58,224 nt of DNA from Sulfuricurvum sp. GTDB taxonomy: Bacteria; Campylobacterota; Campylobacteria; Campylobacterales; Sulfurimonadaceae. Below, in pieces: positions 47,711-56,331 of the stretch. A program made the translations under genes and the position numbers. The stretch covers positions 1 to 58,224 of the forward strand of contig NZ_JALNYS010000012.1 of NCBI RefSeq assembly GCF_023229695.1. Direction: 5' to 3'. Position 1 is the stretch's first letter; each line of letters begins with the position of its first letter. Below the pieces are notes generated by a model. The model ran no database searches. It saw only the letters and a program-made list of their open reading frames with translations, and had not been told where the DNA came from.

Positions 47711-50062
47711 ATGGCGCAAGAGCAAGACGAGATAATCATTATCGAAGAGGCCGATGCCGCAGGTGTCGAACAAGCCGATTCACTACAGAGTGAACCGCTC
47801 CCTTCAAAACCCCCTCTTTGGAAAAATAAAAAAGTTCAAATCGGGGTCGGCGCACTCCTACTCCTCCTCACGACAGGGAGCGTTACCTTTGCTCTTTTTT
47901 CAGGTCATTCCGGTGAAAATGGGTCTCATGCCGAAAAAAAACCGATGAAATCCAAAATATCCCATAGCGATGATTCAATCATCGAACCCAGTGAGCTGGA
48001 AAAAATGATCCAATCGGCCAATGCCCTCTACGCCAATGGAAATCAGGCCGATGCACTGAAACTTTTTGAAAAAATCGCCCTTTTTTCCGAAGCCATTTCG
48101 CAATACAATTTGGGTGTAGTTCAGCTCCGGGAGGGGGATTACACCGGAGCCCTCGCCAATTTCAAGCGCTCCATTGCCAACAGTGAAAACCGCTGCGTCA
48201 GTGCGATTAATGCTGCCGTATGTTCGCTTCATCTGGGGGATGAAAAAAAGTTTAATTATTATATTGATATGGCAGCGGCCTATCTCCCCCAAGAGAGTGC
48301 ATCTCCCCTCTATTCTTACTACTACGCTCTCATTAATTATTACAAAGGGAATTACCTCGAAGCCCTCAGCGCCCTCAATCACCCTACCAGCGAAGAGTAT
48401 AAGGGGACCCAGAACAAGCTTAAAGCCGCAATCGATAGCCTGTTCGGCAATTATCAGGAGGCTATTGAGGCGCTGCAAAACCCTTACGAAGAAGATGATG
48501 CCTTTACCAGAGGGTTACTCTATGCCAACAGCGGCAATTTGGAACAAGCCCGTGTCCACCTGAATCAGGCCGTTATCCGCAATGCGAAACCGATTCAAGA
48601 ACAGCTTGCACTTGCTTTCATTAACCTCAAATCCGGTTTTCAGGAAGATGCCGCATCGCGGATCAAGTCGGTCACCGATGCCTATCCCGATCAGGTCTAT
48701 CTCCCTTATCCGTTGCATGTCTTTTTAAAACCGACCCTCTTTACCCCGGAGAACGGCCAGCAGTTTTTTCGGAGCATGAAAGGGGCAAATCAGGTAAATG
48801 TATATCAGACTATTTTTTACTTTTCCCCCTACAAAGCGTTCAACGCCGACCAAACCATCAGCTATATCCGCAAGGGAAATGCCAATATTTTTATCGATGA
48901 CATCAGCGGTGCCAAAGAGTACCTCCAAAAAAGCAGCCGTGCTTCCGCTGTCGATTACGGTATAGCGCGTGCCGTCCAAAAAGCGATCAATCTGCGTCTG
49001 CGCGATGCGAATAAAGATCTTGAACTACTGTTGAAGAACAATCCAGAGCACTCCGTCCTTCACTACGATCTTGCCCTGACCTACGCACAGCTGGGGCAAT
49101 ATTCCGATGCATATGACCATTTTTTACGCTCCTATCATCTGGATGCGGGTAATTACCTCTCCGGAATATTCGCCCTTATGAACGCTGAACTGATTGCCAA
49201 ACCCAATCCGAAGCTCGCATCGATTTTGAAAGAGAACCTCTCCAAAGAGCCCAATACCGAAGAGTTCAAACTCTATCGGGTCCTTGTCGATATTCTTCAG
49301 AATAACTACATGAATGCGCAGAAATGGAGTGACAACCGCTATAAAGAGCGTCCTCTCTACTCTGCGCTTGATTTTTTGATCGCTTCCGAACTCGATTTAA
49401 AGGACGAGGCGCAGCGTGCCGCACAACAGCTGATTCACCAGCAGCCCGGTACGTTATTACCCCACCTCATGTTCATTAATTCCCGGTTTAAAAACCAAAA
49501 GACCAAAGAGTTTGCGGCCTCGTCCATCAATTATCTCAAAAAACAGTCATTCACCTACAATGACCTCTATTTCGGTCCGCAGATTACCCGAGAAAAAACG
49601 ATCTTGATGGCAATGATGACCGGACAGTTGGCACCGACGATTCAACGTCTGCAAACGAAGCTCCAAACAACCGCCGACAACAGTGCCGACATAACCGAAG
49701 CTCTGGCTCTGGCCCATTTTTACAACCAAAACTTTGAAGAGTCCTATACCCTTTACAACCAGCTGGTCGATGTATACAAGCTCAAAGATGAAAAAACCCT
49801 TTTTATGGGGGCATGCGCATCCATCGGCGCGGGGCATTATGAAAATGCGATTGCATTGCTGGAGCTCTCAAAAATTAAAAATACCAACTATGCGGAGAGC
49901 CGTTATGCCCTCGGACTCTTGTATCTTCAAGCTCAGAACAATCCCGGAGCGGTGGTACAATTTTCAAAAATGGGGAATAGCGGGTTTGTCTCACGCTATT
50001 TTGATTTTAGAATCGATACCGAGAAACTCGCTAACGAGCCCCAGAAATATCACCCTCTATAA
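47711..50062 (+). CDS. Membrane-anchored TPR protein, 783 residues
   Basis: One transmembrane helix (about 39-62, VQIGVGALLLLLTTGSVTFALFSG) after an acidic cytoplasmic N-terminus, then about 700 residues of tetratricopeptide repeats (ANALYANGNQADALKLFEKIAL, AINAAVCSLHLGDEKKFNYYIDM, LALTYAQLGQYSDAYDHFLRSYHL). It follows serS just as the large TPR proteins do in Campylobacter (Cj0390) and Helicobacter. Probably a scaffold in the periplasm; partner unknown. Its end overlaps the convergent pssA by 13 bases. Confidence 0.85.
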   Translation: MAQEQDEIIIIEEADAAGVEQADSLQSEPLPSKPPLWKNKKVQIGVGALLLLLTTGSVTFALFSGHSGENGSHAEKKPMKSKISHSDDSIIEPSELEKMIQSANALYANGNQADALKLFEKIALFSEAISQYNLGVVQLREGDYTGALANFKRSIANSENRCVSAINAAVCSLHLGDEKKFNYYIDMAAAYLPQESASPLYSYYYALINYYKGNYLEALSALNHPTSEEYKGTQNKLKAAIDSLFGNYQEAIEALQNPYEEDDAFTRGLLYANSGNLEQARVHLNQAVIRNAKPIQEQLALAFINLKSGFQEDAASRIKSVTDAYPDQVYLPYPLHVFLKPTLFTPENGQQFFRSMKGANQVNVYQTIFYFSPYKAFNADQTISYIRKGNANIFIDDISGAKEYLQKSSRASAVDYGIARAVQKAINLRLRDANKDLELLLKNNPEHSVLHYDLALTYAQLGQYSDAYDHFLRSYHLDAGNYLSGIFALMNAELIAKPNPKLASILKENLSKEPNTEEFKLYRVLVDILQNNYMNAQKWSDNRYKERPLYSALDFLIASELDLKDEAQRAAQQLIHQQPGTLLPHLMFINSRFKNQKTKEFAASSINYLKKQSFTYNDLYFGPQITREKTILMAMMTGQLAPTIQRLQTKLQTTADNSADITEALALAHFYNQNFEESYTLYNQLVDVYKLKDEKTLFMGACASIGAGHYENAIALLELSKIKNTNYAESRYALGLLYLQAQNNPGAVVQFSKMGNSGFVSRYFDFRIDTEKLANEPQKYHPL

Positions 50063-50781
50063 CCCGTCACCAGCCGCCGAAGTAGATAAAAAGATGCCCG
50101 CATGGGGCCGTATAACAAATATCCCGCCCCCAAGAGAGCCATCCCCTCAATCGGATAAATAAAGACGCTCAATGCAATAACGATCACACTGATCAAAAAG
50201 CGGATAAAATTAAATACCTTGAAATTTATTTTTTTAAAACTCGGATAGCGAATATTGCTCACCATCAACAAGGCTAATACAACCGCCAATGGAAGCATCA
50301 AAACCTTATAGGCATACAATAGAGGATAACGTTCCATGACTAAAATGGCAAGAGAGACCATAATCGCTGCCGTTGGAATCGGCAAGCCGATAAATACACT
50401 CGGTTCGATCCGTGAGGTCGTTACATTAAAACGGGCAAGTCGAACCGCTCCGAAAATGATAAAAAGGGCACTCACAACGATTCCGATCCTCCCATACATT
50501 TCACCTACGTATAAATAAAGCAAAAGGGCCGGGGCAACGCCGAAAGCGACTATATCGGCAAGCGAATCGAACTCTACACCGAAATGACTTGCCGTATTGG
50601 TAAGACGGGCAACACGGCCGTCCAAACCGTCAAAAATAAGAGCCAGAAATATAAACCATGCAGCCGATACGAAATCGTGCTGCAATGCCAGTGAAATCGC
50701 ATAAAATCCGGTAAAAATGGAAGCAGCGGTAAAAAAGTTGGGGAGGAGATAGGCGATGGGAGGAGGTGGATCTTTTCGCAT
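50050..50781 (-). CDS. pssA: CDP-diacylglycerol--serine O-phosphatidyltransferase
   Basis: A 243-residue membrane enzyme that makes phosphatidylserine from CDP-diacylglycerol and serine. The CDP-alcohol phosphotransferase signature D-G-x2-A-R-x8-G-x3-D-x3-D reads DGLDGRVARLTNTASHFGVEFDSLAD (split here as DGLDGRVAR and GVEFDSLAD). About seven transmembrane segments. Type II form as in Helicobacter. Upstream lies a 268-base gap with repeats A and B, then the Psd-related gene. Confidence 0.94.
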   Translation of the reverse strand: MRKDPPPPIAYLLPNFFTAASIFTGFYAISLALQHDFVSAAWFIFLALIFDGLDGRVARLTNTASHFGVEFDSLADIVAFGVAPALLLYLYVGEMYGRIGIVVSALFIIFGAVRLARFNVTTSRIEPSVFIGLPIPTAAIMVSLAILVMERYPLLYAYKVLMLPLAVVLALLMVSNIRYPSFKKINFKVFNFIRFLISVIVIALSVFIYPIEGMALLGAGYLLYGPMRASFYLLRRLVTGYRG

Positions 50782-50815
50782 CGTTTTCCTTTAGCATTTT
50801 AAGATTTCTAATGAT

Positions 50816-50956
50816 AACTGACCTTACGCACCTTGTCTAAACAAGTGCGAAAAGGTTAGTAATCTCCCGCATCCGAAAGATGCGGGTAGCTTTAGGGGGT
50901 TGTAGGGACTTTAGTCCCTGCCACTTTACGGCTTTGCCCGAAAAGTGCATAACATC
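50816..50956 (-). repeat. Dispersed structured repeat, family A, copy 3 (inverted)
   Basis: Reverse complement reads GATGTTATGCACTTTTCGGG ... GTGGCAGGGACTAAAGTCCCT ... ACCCCCTAAAGCTACCCGCATC ... GATGCGGGAGATTA ... CAAGGTGCGTAAGGTCAGTT. Hairpin 50866-50886 has stem CCCGCATC/GATGCGGG: compared with copy 1 (CCCGTATC/GATACGGG) both sides of one pair have changed. Confidence 0.82.
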
Positions 50957-50970
50957 AGATGATAAGATAT

Positions 50971-51039
50971 TCTGCTTCACAGAAGCAAGCTTTAGTGCCA
51001 TAGCGGCTAGCGTAGCGAAAGGGATTTTATTCCTTTCGC
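50971..51039 (+). repeat. Dispersed structured repeat, family B, copy 2
   Basis: Hairpin TGCTTC-ACA-GAAGCA, core AGCTTTAGTGCCATAGCGGC and TAGCGTAG, hairpin GCGAAAGG-(9)-CCTTTCGC. Core identical to copy 1 except one base; both stems differ in sequence but not in pairing. It lies 15 bases beyond the end of repeat A copy 3, so two element families are stacked in one gap. Confidence 0.78.
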
Positions 51040-51049
51040 GTTCTATTAA

Positions 51050-51694
51050 TTAGGCAGCTAAATAACCGATCAGACTTTCGCCTGCTCTGACGGTCGCACC
51101 GACATTGACCGAAACGACCGACCCTTCCGGAAGGTAGAGTGCACTTCGCCCTTTGGCCATAAATCCATAACGCATCCCCTCTTTAAGCATCTGCCCTTTT
51201 TCGAGTTCAATACCGATCGGAAAACAATTTTGCTCACTCATATGTTCGATAAACAGTTCATCCCCATTCGCGGAACGAAACGAAATTACCGCTTTTTCAT
51301 TCAATGCATCGGATAACGGATTGTACAACGGCAAAGAGACGCCGTGGCGTGTTTTGAACCCCTCTACGGTAGCATCGAACGGAGAGCGGAGCATCGAGAC
51401 GTCCCATAGCGAGTTAAGGACCGTCACCTTGGTCATTTTTTTATCTTCGACCACGGCCTCTTCGATCGAAAGGATGACCCCGTCAATACTGCTGATAATG
51501 GCCCCCGCTTCCGTTTTAAGGGTGTTTCGCTCAGGGTTGCGAAAGATGGCCAAAACGGCCAGTAATGCAGCTCCGCTGATAAACTGAAAAAGATGAAGCC
51601 CCGTCGAGGTAAAAAATAAAAAAAGGGCAGCAATCACGGTTGCCAGAAGCCAACCCCTTTTGGAGAGGATAAAAGTATCATTTTGAATTGTCAT
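51050..51694 (-). CDS. Phosphatidylserine decarboxylase-related protein, processing site altered
   Basis: A 214-residue membrane protein with two N-terminal hydrophobic helices (LLATVIAALFLFFTSTGL, FISGAALLAVLAIF) and the Psd fold (NPERN, SIDGVILSIEE, WDVSMLRSPFDA, HMSEQNCFPIGIELEKGQMLKEGMRYGF split in family blocks). Where the small Psd type has FGSR, the glycine-serine cleavage pair that yields the pyruvoyl group, this protein has KGRSALYLP, so normal self-processing is doubtful. Same neighbours (pssA, ftsH) as the Psd-related proteins of Campylobacter (Cj1115c) and Helicobacter (HP1070). May be a non-catalytic relative or use a shifted serine. Confidence 0.82.
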   Translation of the reverse strand: MTIQNDTFILSKRGWLLATVIAALFLFFTSTGLHLFQFISGAALLAVLAIFRNPERNTLKTEAGAIISSIDGVILSIEEAVVEDKKMTKVTVLNSLWDVSMLRSPFDATVEGFKTRHGVSLPLYNPLSDALNEKAVISFRSANGDELFIEHMSEQNCFPIGIELEKGQMLKEGMRYGFMAKGRSALYLPEGSVVSVNVGATVRAGESLIGYLAA

Positions 51695-51722
51695 GACCTA
51701 CGCTCCTTCTAAGCTGTTACGG

Positions 51723-53675
51723 TTATTCTGAAATCGTTGCTTCCGGTTTAGGCGAACCAAGGACTTTCCGAGGTTCGAGTTTGGTTTCAATCCCATTCTC
51801 TTTTTCGTAGGCTTCAATAATTTCGCGGACCTGATCTCCTGAAATATTCTCTTTGGCATACAATAGCTCAACAATTTTTTCAATGGCGTCACGGTACTCT
51901 TCAAGACGCTCTTTGACCGCAGCATAACGGTCGTTGAGAGAGCTCTTGATAAACTGATCCATCTCTTCGGACATTCGCTCGCTATACTCTTTCGCCTGCG
52001 ACATTCCCCCTCCGAGGAAACTGCTGCGCTGACGCTCCAGTACCATTAATCCGGCAACATCGCTCATACCGTACATCTGCACCATAGCCTTGAGGATATC
52101 GGTAGTCCGCTCCAAATCATTGGCCGCACCGGTAGAAATTTCACCGATAAAAACCTCTTCCGCCGCACGACCGCCAAGCAATACGTCGATTTCGGCGATC
52201 AGTTCATGACGCTGCATCAGATATTTGTTCTCTTCAGGGGTGTTGAGGGTATACCCGAGTGCCGCCAATCCGCGTGGAACGATGGAAACCTTGGAAACTT
52301 TTTTCGCCCCCTTGGTGGTCTCTGCGAGAAGGGCATGCCCGCTCTCGTGATAGGCGACAATCTTTTTCTCTTTTTCATCAATACGGCGGCTCTTTTTCGA
52401 TAGCCCCGCTATAGCCCGCTCAACCGCTTCACGCAAATCGGCCTGACGAACCGTCTTTTGGCTTTTTCGCCCGGCGAGTAATGCCGCTTCATTGATAATA
52501 TTGGCCAAATCGGCACCGGCTAAACCGGCAGTCAAACGGGCAATCTCATCAATATCGATATCCGCATCGGTTTTCACCCCTTTGACGTGAACATTCAAAA
52601 TGTCAATACGCCCCTGAAAATCGGGTTTGTCCACCAGCACCTGACGATCGAATCGTCCCGGACGCAATAAAGCCGGATCCAGAATCTCCGGCCGGTTGGT
52701 TGCCGCGAGGATAATAATCGGAGTATCGGTACCGAAACCGTCCATCTCGGCAAGGAGCTGATTGAGCGTCTGTTCACGTTCATCGTTCCCCCCCATCACT
52801 CCGCCTGCCGCGCGGCTTTTACCGATGGCATCAATCTCATCGATAAAAATAATCGACGGAGCATCTTTTTTTGCCTGTTCGAACAAATCGCGTACCCGTG
52901 CGGCACCGACCCCGACAAACATCTCGATAAAACTGGAACCCGATACGGAGAAAAACGGAACTTCCGCCTCTCCGGCTACCGCTTTGGCCAGCAACGTTTT
53001 ACCGGTACCCGGGCTTCCGACAAGAAGGACCCCTTTGGGGATTTTGGCTCCGAGTTCGACGTAACGGTCCGGATAACGCAAAAAATCGACGATTTCCAGA
53101 ACTTCTTCTTTTGCCTCTTGAACACCGGCGACGTCATCAAACTTTGTTTTCGGCTTTTCGGAATTGACCAGTTTTTTGGAGTTTCCCATCCCCAAAATTC
53201 CGCCACCCATACTTTTTTGCATCCGTCCGGCAAAAAACATCCAGATTGCGATAATAATGAGAAAAGGGAAAAGCCAACCGAACATCTCGGTAAACCAATT
53301 GGTCTCGCTAAAACCGTTATAGTTGATTTTTTGCTTGTCCAACAACGGGATCAGGGTAGAATCGGGGCCAACGATACGGGTAGTGTACGCCACTTTCCCG
53401 GTACCGTCGTTCCCGATAGCACGGATCATGGTTTGCCCGATCGAAACTTTTTCAACCTCTTTGTTTTCAATCAGCCGTTTGAGATCGGCATAGGTGATCT
53501 CTTGGACGCGGGTCACATTTTGCCCGTTTATCTTACCGGCAAGGTCGCTTTCGTCGCCGACAAACGCTTTAAACAAGACGATCATCGCAACGGAGAAAAT
53601 TGCAAAGGTGATTAAAGGATTTTTGTTAAAAAAATTTCCGTTTTTATCCGGCTTATTCGACTCGGGTTGACTCAT
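51723..53675 (-). CDS. ftsH: ATP-dependent zinc metalloprotease FtsH
   Basis: A 650-residue membrane-bound AAA+ protease that degrades membrane and short-lived cytoplasmic proteins. Transmembrane segments at about 21-38 and 131-149 flank a periplasmic domain. Walker A GSPGTGKT (220-227), Walker B IIFIDEIDAIG, SRH region ATNRPEILDPALLRPGRFDR and protease site H443-ESG-H447. Complete. In the leftward operon cheY-prmA-ftsH-(Psd-related)-pssA. Confidence 0.97.
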   Translation of the reverse strand: MSQPESNKPDKNGNFFNKNPLITFAIFSVAMIVLFKAFVGDESDLAGKINGQNVTRVQEITYADLKRLIENKEVEKVSIGQTMIRAIGNDGTGKVAYTTRIVGPDSTLIPLLDKQKINYNGFSETNWFTEMFGWLFPFLIIIAIWMFFAGRMQKSMGGGILGMGNSKKLVNSEKPKTKFDDVAGVQEAKEEVLEIVDFLRYPDRYVELGAKIPKGVLLVGSPGTGKTLLAKAVAGEAEVPFFSVSGSSFIEMFVGVGAARVRDLFEQAKKDAPSIIFIDEIDAIGKSRAAGGVMGGNDEREQTLNQLLAEMDGFGTDTPIIILAATNRPEILDPALLRPGRFDRQVLVDKPDFQGRIDILNVHVKGVKTDADIDIDEIARLTAGLAGADLANIINEAALLAGRKSQKTVRQADLREAVERAIAGLSKKSRRIDEKEKKIVAYHESGHALLAETTKGAKKVSKVSIVPRGLAALGYTLNTPEENKYLMQRHELIAEIDVLLGGRAAEEVFIGEISTGAANDLERTTDILKAMVQMYGMSDVAGLMVLERQRSSFLGGGMSQAKEYSERMSEEMDQFIKSSLNDRYAAVKERLEEYRDAIEKIVELLYAKENISGDQVREIIEAYEKENGIETKLEPRKVLGSPKPEATISE

Positions 53676-53676
53676 A

Positions 53677-54513
53677 TTATATCTTTCCTTTTTCGGTTAA
53701 AACCAAACTTACCCACTCATTTTCGACAATACGTTCCGTCAGTTCAAACGTTCGATACGCACGAAGCACTTTTTCTTCGTATTTGTCCATAATACCGGAG
53801 AGGATTAAAACACCCCCCTCTTTCAGCCGTTTTTTAAGGTCAGAGGCGATAAATACCAGAACATCGGCGACAATATTGGCCACGATCACGTCGTATTTCT
53901 CTTCGCTCTCCTGTATCGGCCCTTCCCATAAACGGCGATAAGCGAGGGAGTTTTGTTCGGCATTGGTGCGGGCATTCTCTACCGAGATGGGATCGGTGTC
54001 ACAGGCATCGACAATAGCCCCTTTTTTCATCGCTGCGAGTGCCAGAATACCGCTTCCGCAACCGACATCCATAACCTCATCCCCGGCATGAACGGACGAT
54101 GCAATCGCACGTAGGCACGAAGCTGTCGTAGGATGGTGCCCTGTCCCAAAGGCTAATGCAGGGTCAATGGCGATATTCAACAACCCTGATTTAGGCTCTT
54201 CCCACGTCGGGTGTATGTAAAATGGCCCTATTTCAATCGGAGTAATGGCTTGCTGATACTGGGCGATCCAATCGTCATTTTTCTCTTTGGTGAGGATCAG
54301 CTCAACATCAACCACTTCACCCAACGCACGCTGAAGTGCTTCACTGAATTGTTCGATTCCCCAACTGATCGTTTCGAGATCTTCTTCACTCCGGATAATA
54401 AATCCTTCGTCCGTCTCTTCAAATCCGACCGGGATGGCATCCACTAAAAAATCACTAAAAAGCTCATGATGCGAAGATGGTTTAACCACCAACATGTAAT
54501 AATAATCTTGCAT
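53677..54513 (-). CDS. prmA: Ribosomal protein L11 methyltransferase
   Basis: A 278-residue class I SAM methyltransferase that modifies ribosomal protein L11. SAM motif DVGCGSGILALAA, acidic motif DACDTDPISVENA, and NIVADVLV (substrate motif). N-terminal substrate-recognition domain about 1-110 with YYYMLVVKPS start. The ATG overlaps the cheY stop (ATGA) and its stop is one base from the ftsH start. Confidence 0.93.
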   Translation of the reverse strand: MQDYYYMLVVKPSSHHELFSDFLVDAIPVGFEETDEGFIIRSEEDLETISWGIEQFSEALQRALGEVVDVELILTKEKNDDWIAQYQQAITPIEIGPFYIHPTWEEPKSGLLNIAIDPALAFGTGHHPTTASCLRAIASSVHAGDEVMDVGCGSGILALAAMKKGAIVDACDTDPISVENARTNAEQNSLAYRRLWEGPIQESEEKYDVIVANIVADVLVFIASDLKKRLKEGGVLILSGIMDKYEEKVLRAYRTFELTERIVENEWVSLVLTEKGKI

Positions 54514-54887
54514 CAGCCCTCAGTGCCCAATACGGCGGCCAATTTCTCTTTGAGCACCTGCGGGGTAAAAGGTTTGACGATATAGTTATTGACACCGGCT
54601 TTAAGGGCGGTAATAACCTCGGTTTTTCCCCCCTCGGTCGTTACCATAATGATCGGAAGGTCAGAAAAACGGGCATCGGCACGAACTTTCTTCACCAATT
54701 CCAACCCGTTCATCTCCGGCATATTCCAGTCGGTAATCAACATCCCGATGCCAGGGTTTTCATTCAGTACTGTCCAACCCTGGACTCCGTCTTCACCCTC
54801 TAAAACATTTTCGTATCCAAGTCGTGAAAGTGTATTTTTGATAATACGGCGCATTGTCGAGCTATCATCTACAACCAATAATTTCAA
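54513..54887 (-). CDS. cheY: Chemotaxis response regulator CheY
   Basis: A 124-residue single-domain receiver that, phosphorylated by CheA, binds the flagellar switch. Acidic pair D7/D8 (VVDDSS), phosphorylation site D53 (ITDWNMPEMNG), T83 (IIMVTTEGG) and K105 (IVKPFTP). The start codon is TTG (54885-54887) with AAAGGACG upstream. First gene of the cheY-prmA-ftsH operon, as in Campylobacter (Cj1118c) and Helicobacter. Confidence 0.95.
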   Translation of the reverse strand: MKLLVVDDSSTMRRIIKNTLSRLGYENVLEGEDGVQGWTVLNENPGIGMLITDWNMPEMNGLELVKKVRADARFSDLPIIMVTTEGGKTEVITALKAGVNNYIVKPFTPQVLKEKLAAVLGTEG

Positions 54888-54954
54888 AGTGCGTCCTTTT
54901 TTGGTTTATACAGAATAAGTGGTCAATAATAACCTAATCTTCTTTGAGTCAAGT

Positions 54955-55653
54955 TTAAAAAAACTTTTTGAGGTCAATTGTCCCCTCATAAAAGGCTTTT
55001 CCAACGATCACACCGGCTACTTCAGAATGTTTCAGCAACGCTTCGATATCGCGCTCATCTTTAACTCCTCCGCTGGCAATGGTCGGTATACCGCATGAAC
55101 GGGCAATCTCAAGGGTAAAATCGACATTTACACCCGAAAGTGTACCGTCACGCCCTACATCGGTACAAATAATCGCTTCGACCCCCGCATCGGCGAATAA
55201 ACGGGCCAGATCGGTTGCCTTCATCGTACTCACTTCCCCCCATCCTTCAACCGCAACGTATCCGTCAATCGCATCGATGCCGACGGCGATCGGATATTTG
55301 GCCGCCATCGTTTTGACGAATTCAGGATCACGAAGGGCAATCGAACCTAGAATAATCCGGTCAATCCCCAGCTCCAGATAGCGTTGAATGGTTGCTTCGT
55401 CCCGAATACCGCCGCCAAGCTCCAGCTTGACCGTGCAGTTTTCACGGATGGCACGGATTTGTTCAAGATTTTTCGGTTCACCGGCAAACGCTCCGTTAAG
55501 ATCAACCAGATGGACCCATTCAGCCCCCATCTCTTCAAATGTCTTGACCAGTTCCCACGGAGTCTCCGAATAGATTTTGGCACTCTCCATAGCACCCTTG
55601 GTGAGACGGACAGCTTTGCCGTCTTTCAGGTCAATTGCGGGAAAAATAGTCAT
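54955..55653 (-). CDS. hisA: Phosphoribosylformimino-5-aminoimidazole carboxamide ribotide isomerase
   Basis: A 232-residue half-barrel repeat TIM barrel of histidine synthesis (ProFAR isomerase). Catalytic aspartates: D8 (PAIDLKDG) and the second half CTDVGRDGTLSG. LGGGIRDEATI binds the first phosphate, ASGGVKDERDIEAL the second. Follows hisH in the leftward operon; the 66-base gap holds the core of repeat A (55680-55714). Confidence 0.95.
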   Translation of the reverse strand: MTIFPAIDLKDGKAVRLTKGAMESAKIYSETPWELVKTFEEMGAEWVHLVDLNGAFAGEPKNLEQIRAIRENCTVKLELGGGIRDEATIQRYLELGIDRIILGSIALRDPEFVKTMAAKYPIAVGIDAIDGYVAVEGWGEVSTMKATDLARLFADAGVEAIICTDVGRDGTLSGVNVDFTLEIARSCGIPTIASGGVKDERDIEALLKHSEVAGVIVGKAFYEGTIDLKKFF

Positions 55654-55679
55654 ATATACACCTTTTTTAGATATTTAAA

Positions 55680-55714
55680 ATCTCCCACATTGATGTGGGT
55701 AGCTTTAGGGGATT
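55680..55714 (-). repeat. Dispersed structured repeat, family A, core fragment (copy 4)
   Basis: Reverse complement TCCCCTAAAGCTACCCACATC...GATGTGGGAGA matches the core of copies 1-3 around the hairpin, with stem CCCACAT/ATGTGGG in place of CCCGCATC/GATGCGGG: a further compensatory change. Ends 5 bases before the hisH stop. Confidence 0.7.
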
Positions 55715-55719
55715 TAACA

Positions 55720-56331
55720 TCAAAGATTAATAAAATTTTTGAGTATCGTCAGGCCGTTTTTATGGCTTTTCTCCGGATGCGGCTGTATCCCCATCACATT
55801 TTCGTGGGCAACGGCACTCGTAAAGCGATAGCCATAATGGGACTCTCCGATCGTGTCCGAAGGGGTTTCACATAAAGCATGATACGAATGGACGAAATAG
55901 AGATAATGGGCTTCGTCCAGACCTTCAAACAAAGGGTGCTGCGCCGTAAACATCCGGTTCCATCCCATGTGGGGCACTTTAAGAGGGGTATGAAAACGGC
56001 TGCTGTCAAATGCGACAACCCTTCCCTCAATCAAACCAAGCCCTTTGGTAAGACCGAACTCTTCACTCGAATCAAACAGCAGCTGCATCCCCAAGCAGAT
56101 CCCCAGCAGATAGCGGCCACTCGAAGCATATTCCCGAACCGCTTGATCCATTCCTCGCTCTTGCAAATGTTCCATCGCATCTGCGAACGCACCGACGCCA
56201 GGCAAAATAATGCGCTCATACGTTTGAAGCTTATCGGGATCCGATTCAATCACCGCCTCTTCACCCAGTAAATGAAACGCGTTCATAACACTGGCAAGAT
56301 TTCCCATCTTATAATCAACGATTCCGATCAC
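55720..56331 (-). CDS. hisH: Imidazole glycerol phosphate synthase, glutamine amidotransferase subunit
   Basis: A 203-residue class I glutamine amidotransferase that feeds ammonia to HisF. Oxyanion strand GVGAFADAM, nucleophile C79 in LLGICLGMQLLFDSSEEFG, and catalytic histidine/glutamate in VMGIQPHPEKS. Its start overlaps the stop of the PDC-sensor gene upstream. hisF is not in the window. Confidence 0.95.
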   Translation of the reverse strand: MIGIVDYKMGNLASVMNAFHLLGEEAVIESDPDKLQTYERIILPGVGAFADAMEHLQERGMDQAVREYASSGRYLLGICLGMQLLFDSSEEFGLTKGLGLIEGRVVAFDSSRFHTPLKVPHMGWNRMFTAQHPLFEGLDEAHYLYFVHSYHALCETPSDTIGESHYGYRFTSAVAHENVMGIQPHPEKSHKNGLTILKNFINL

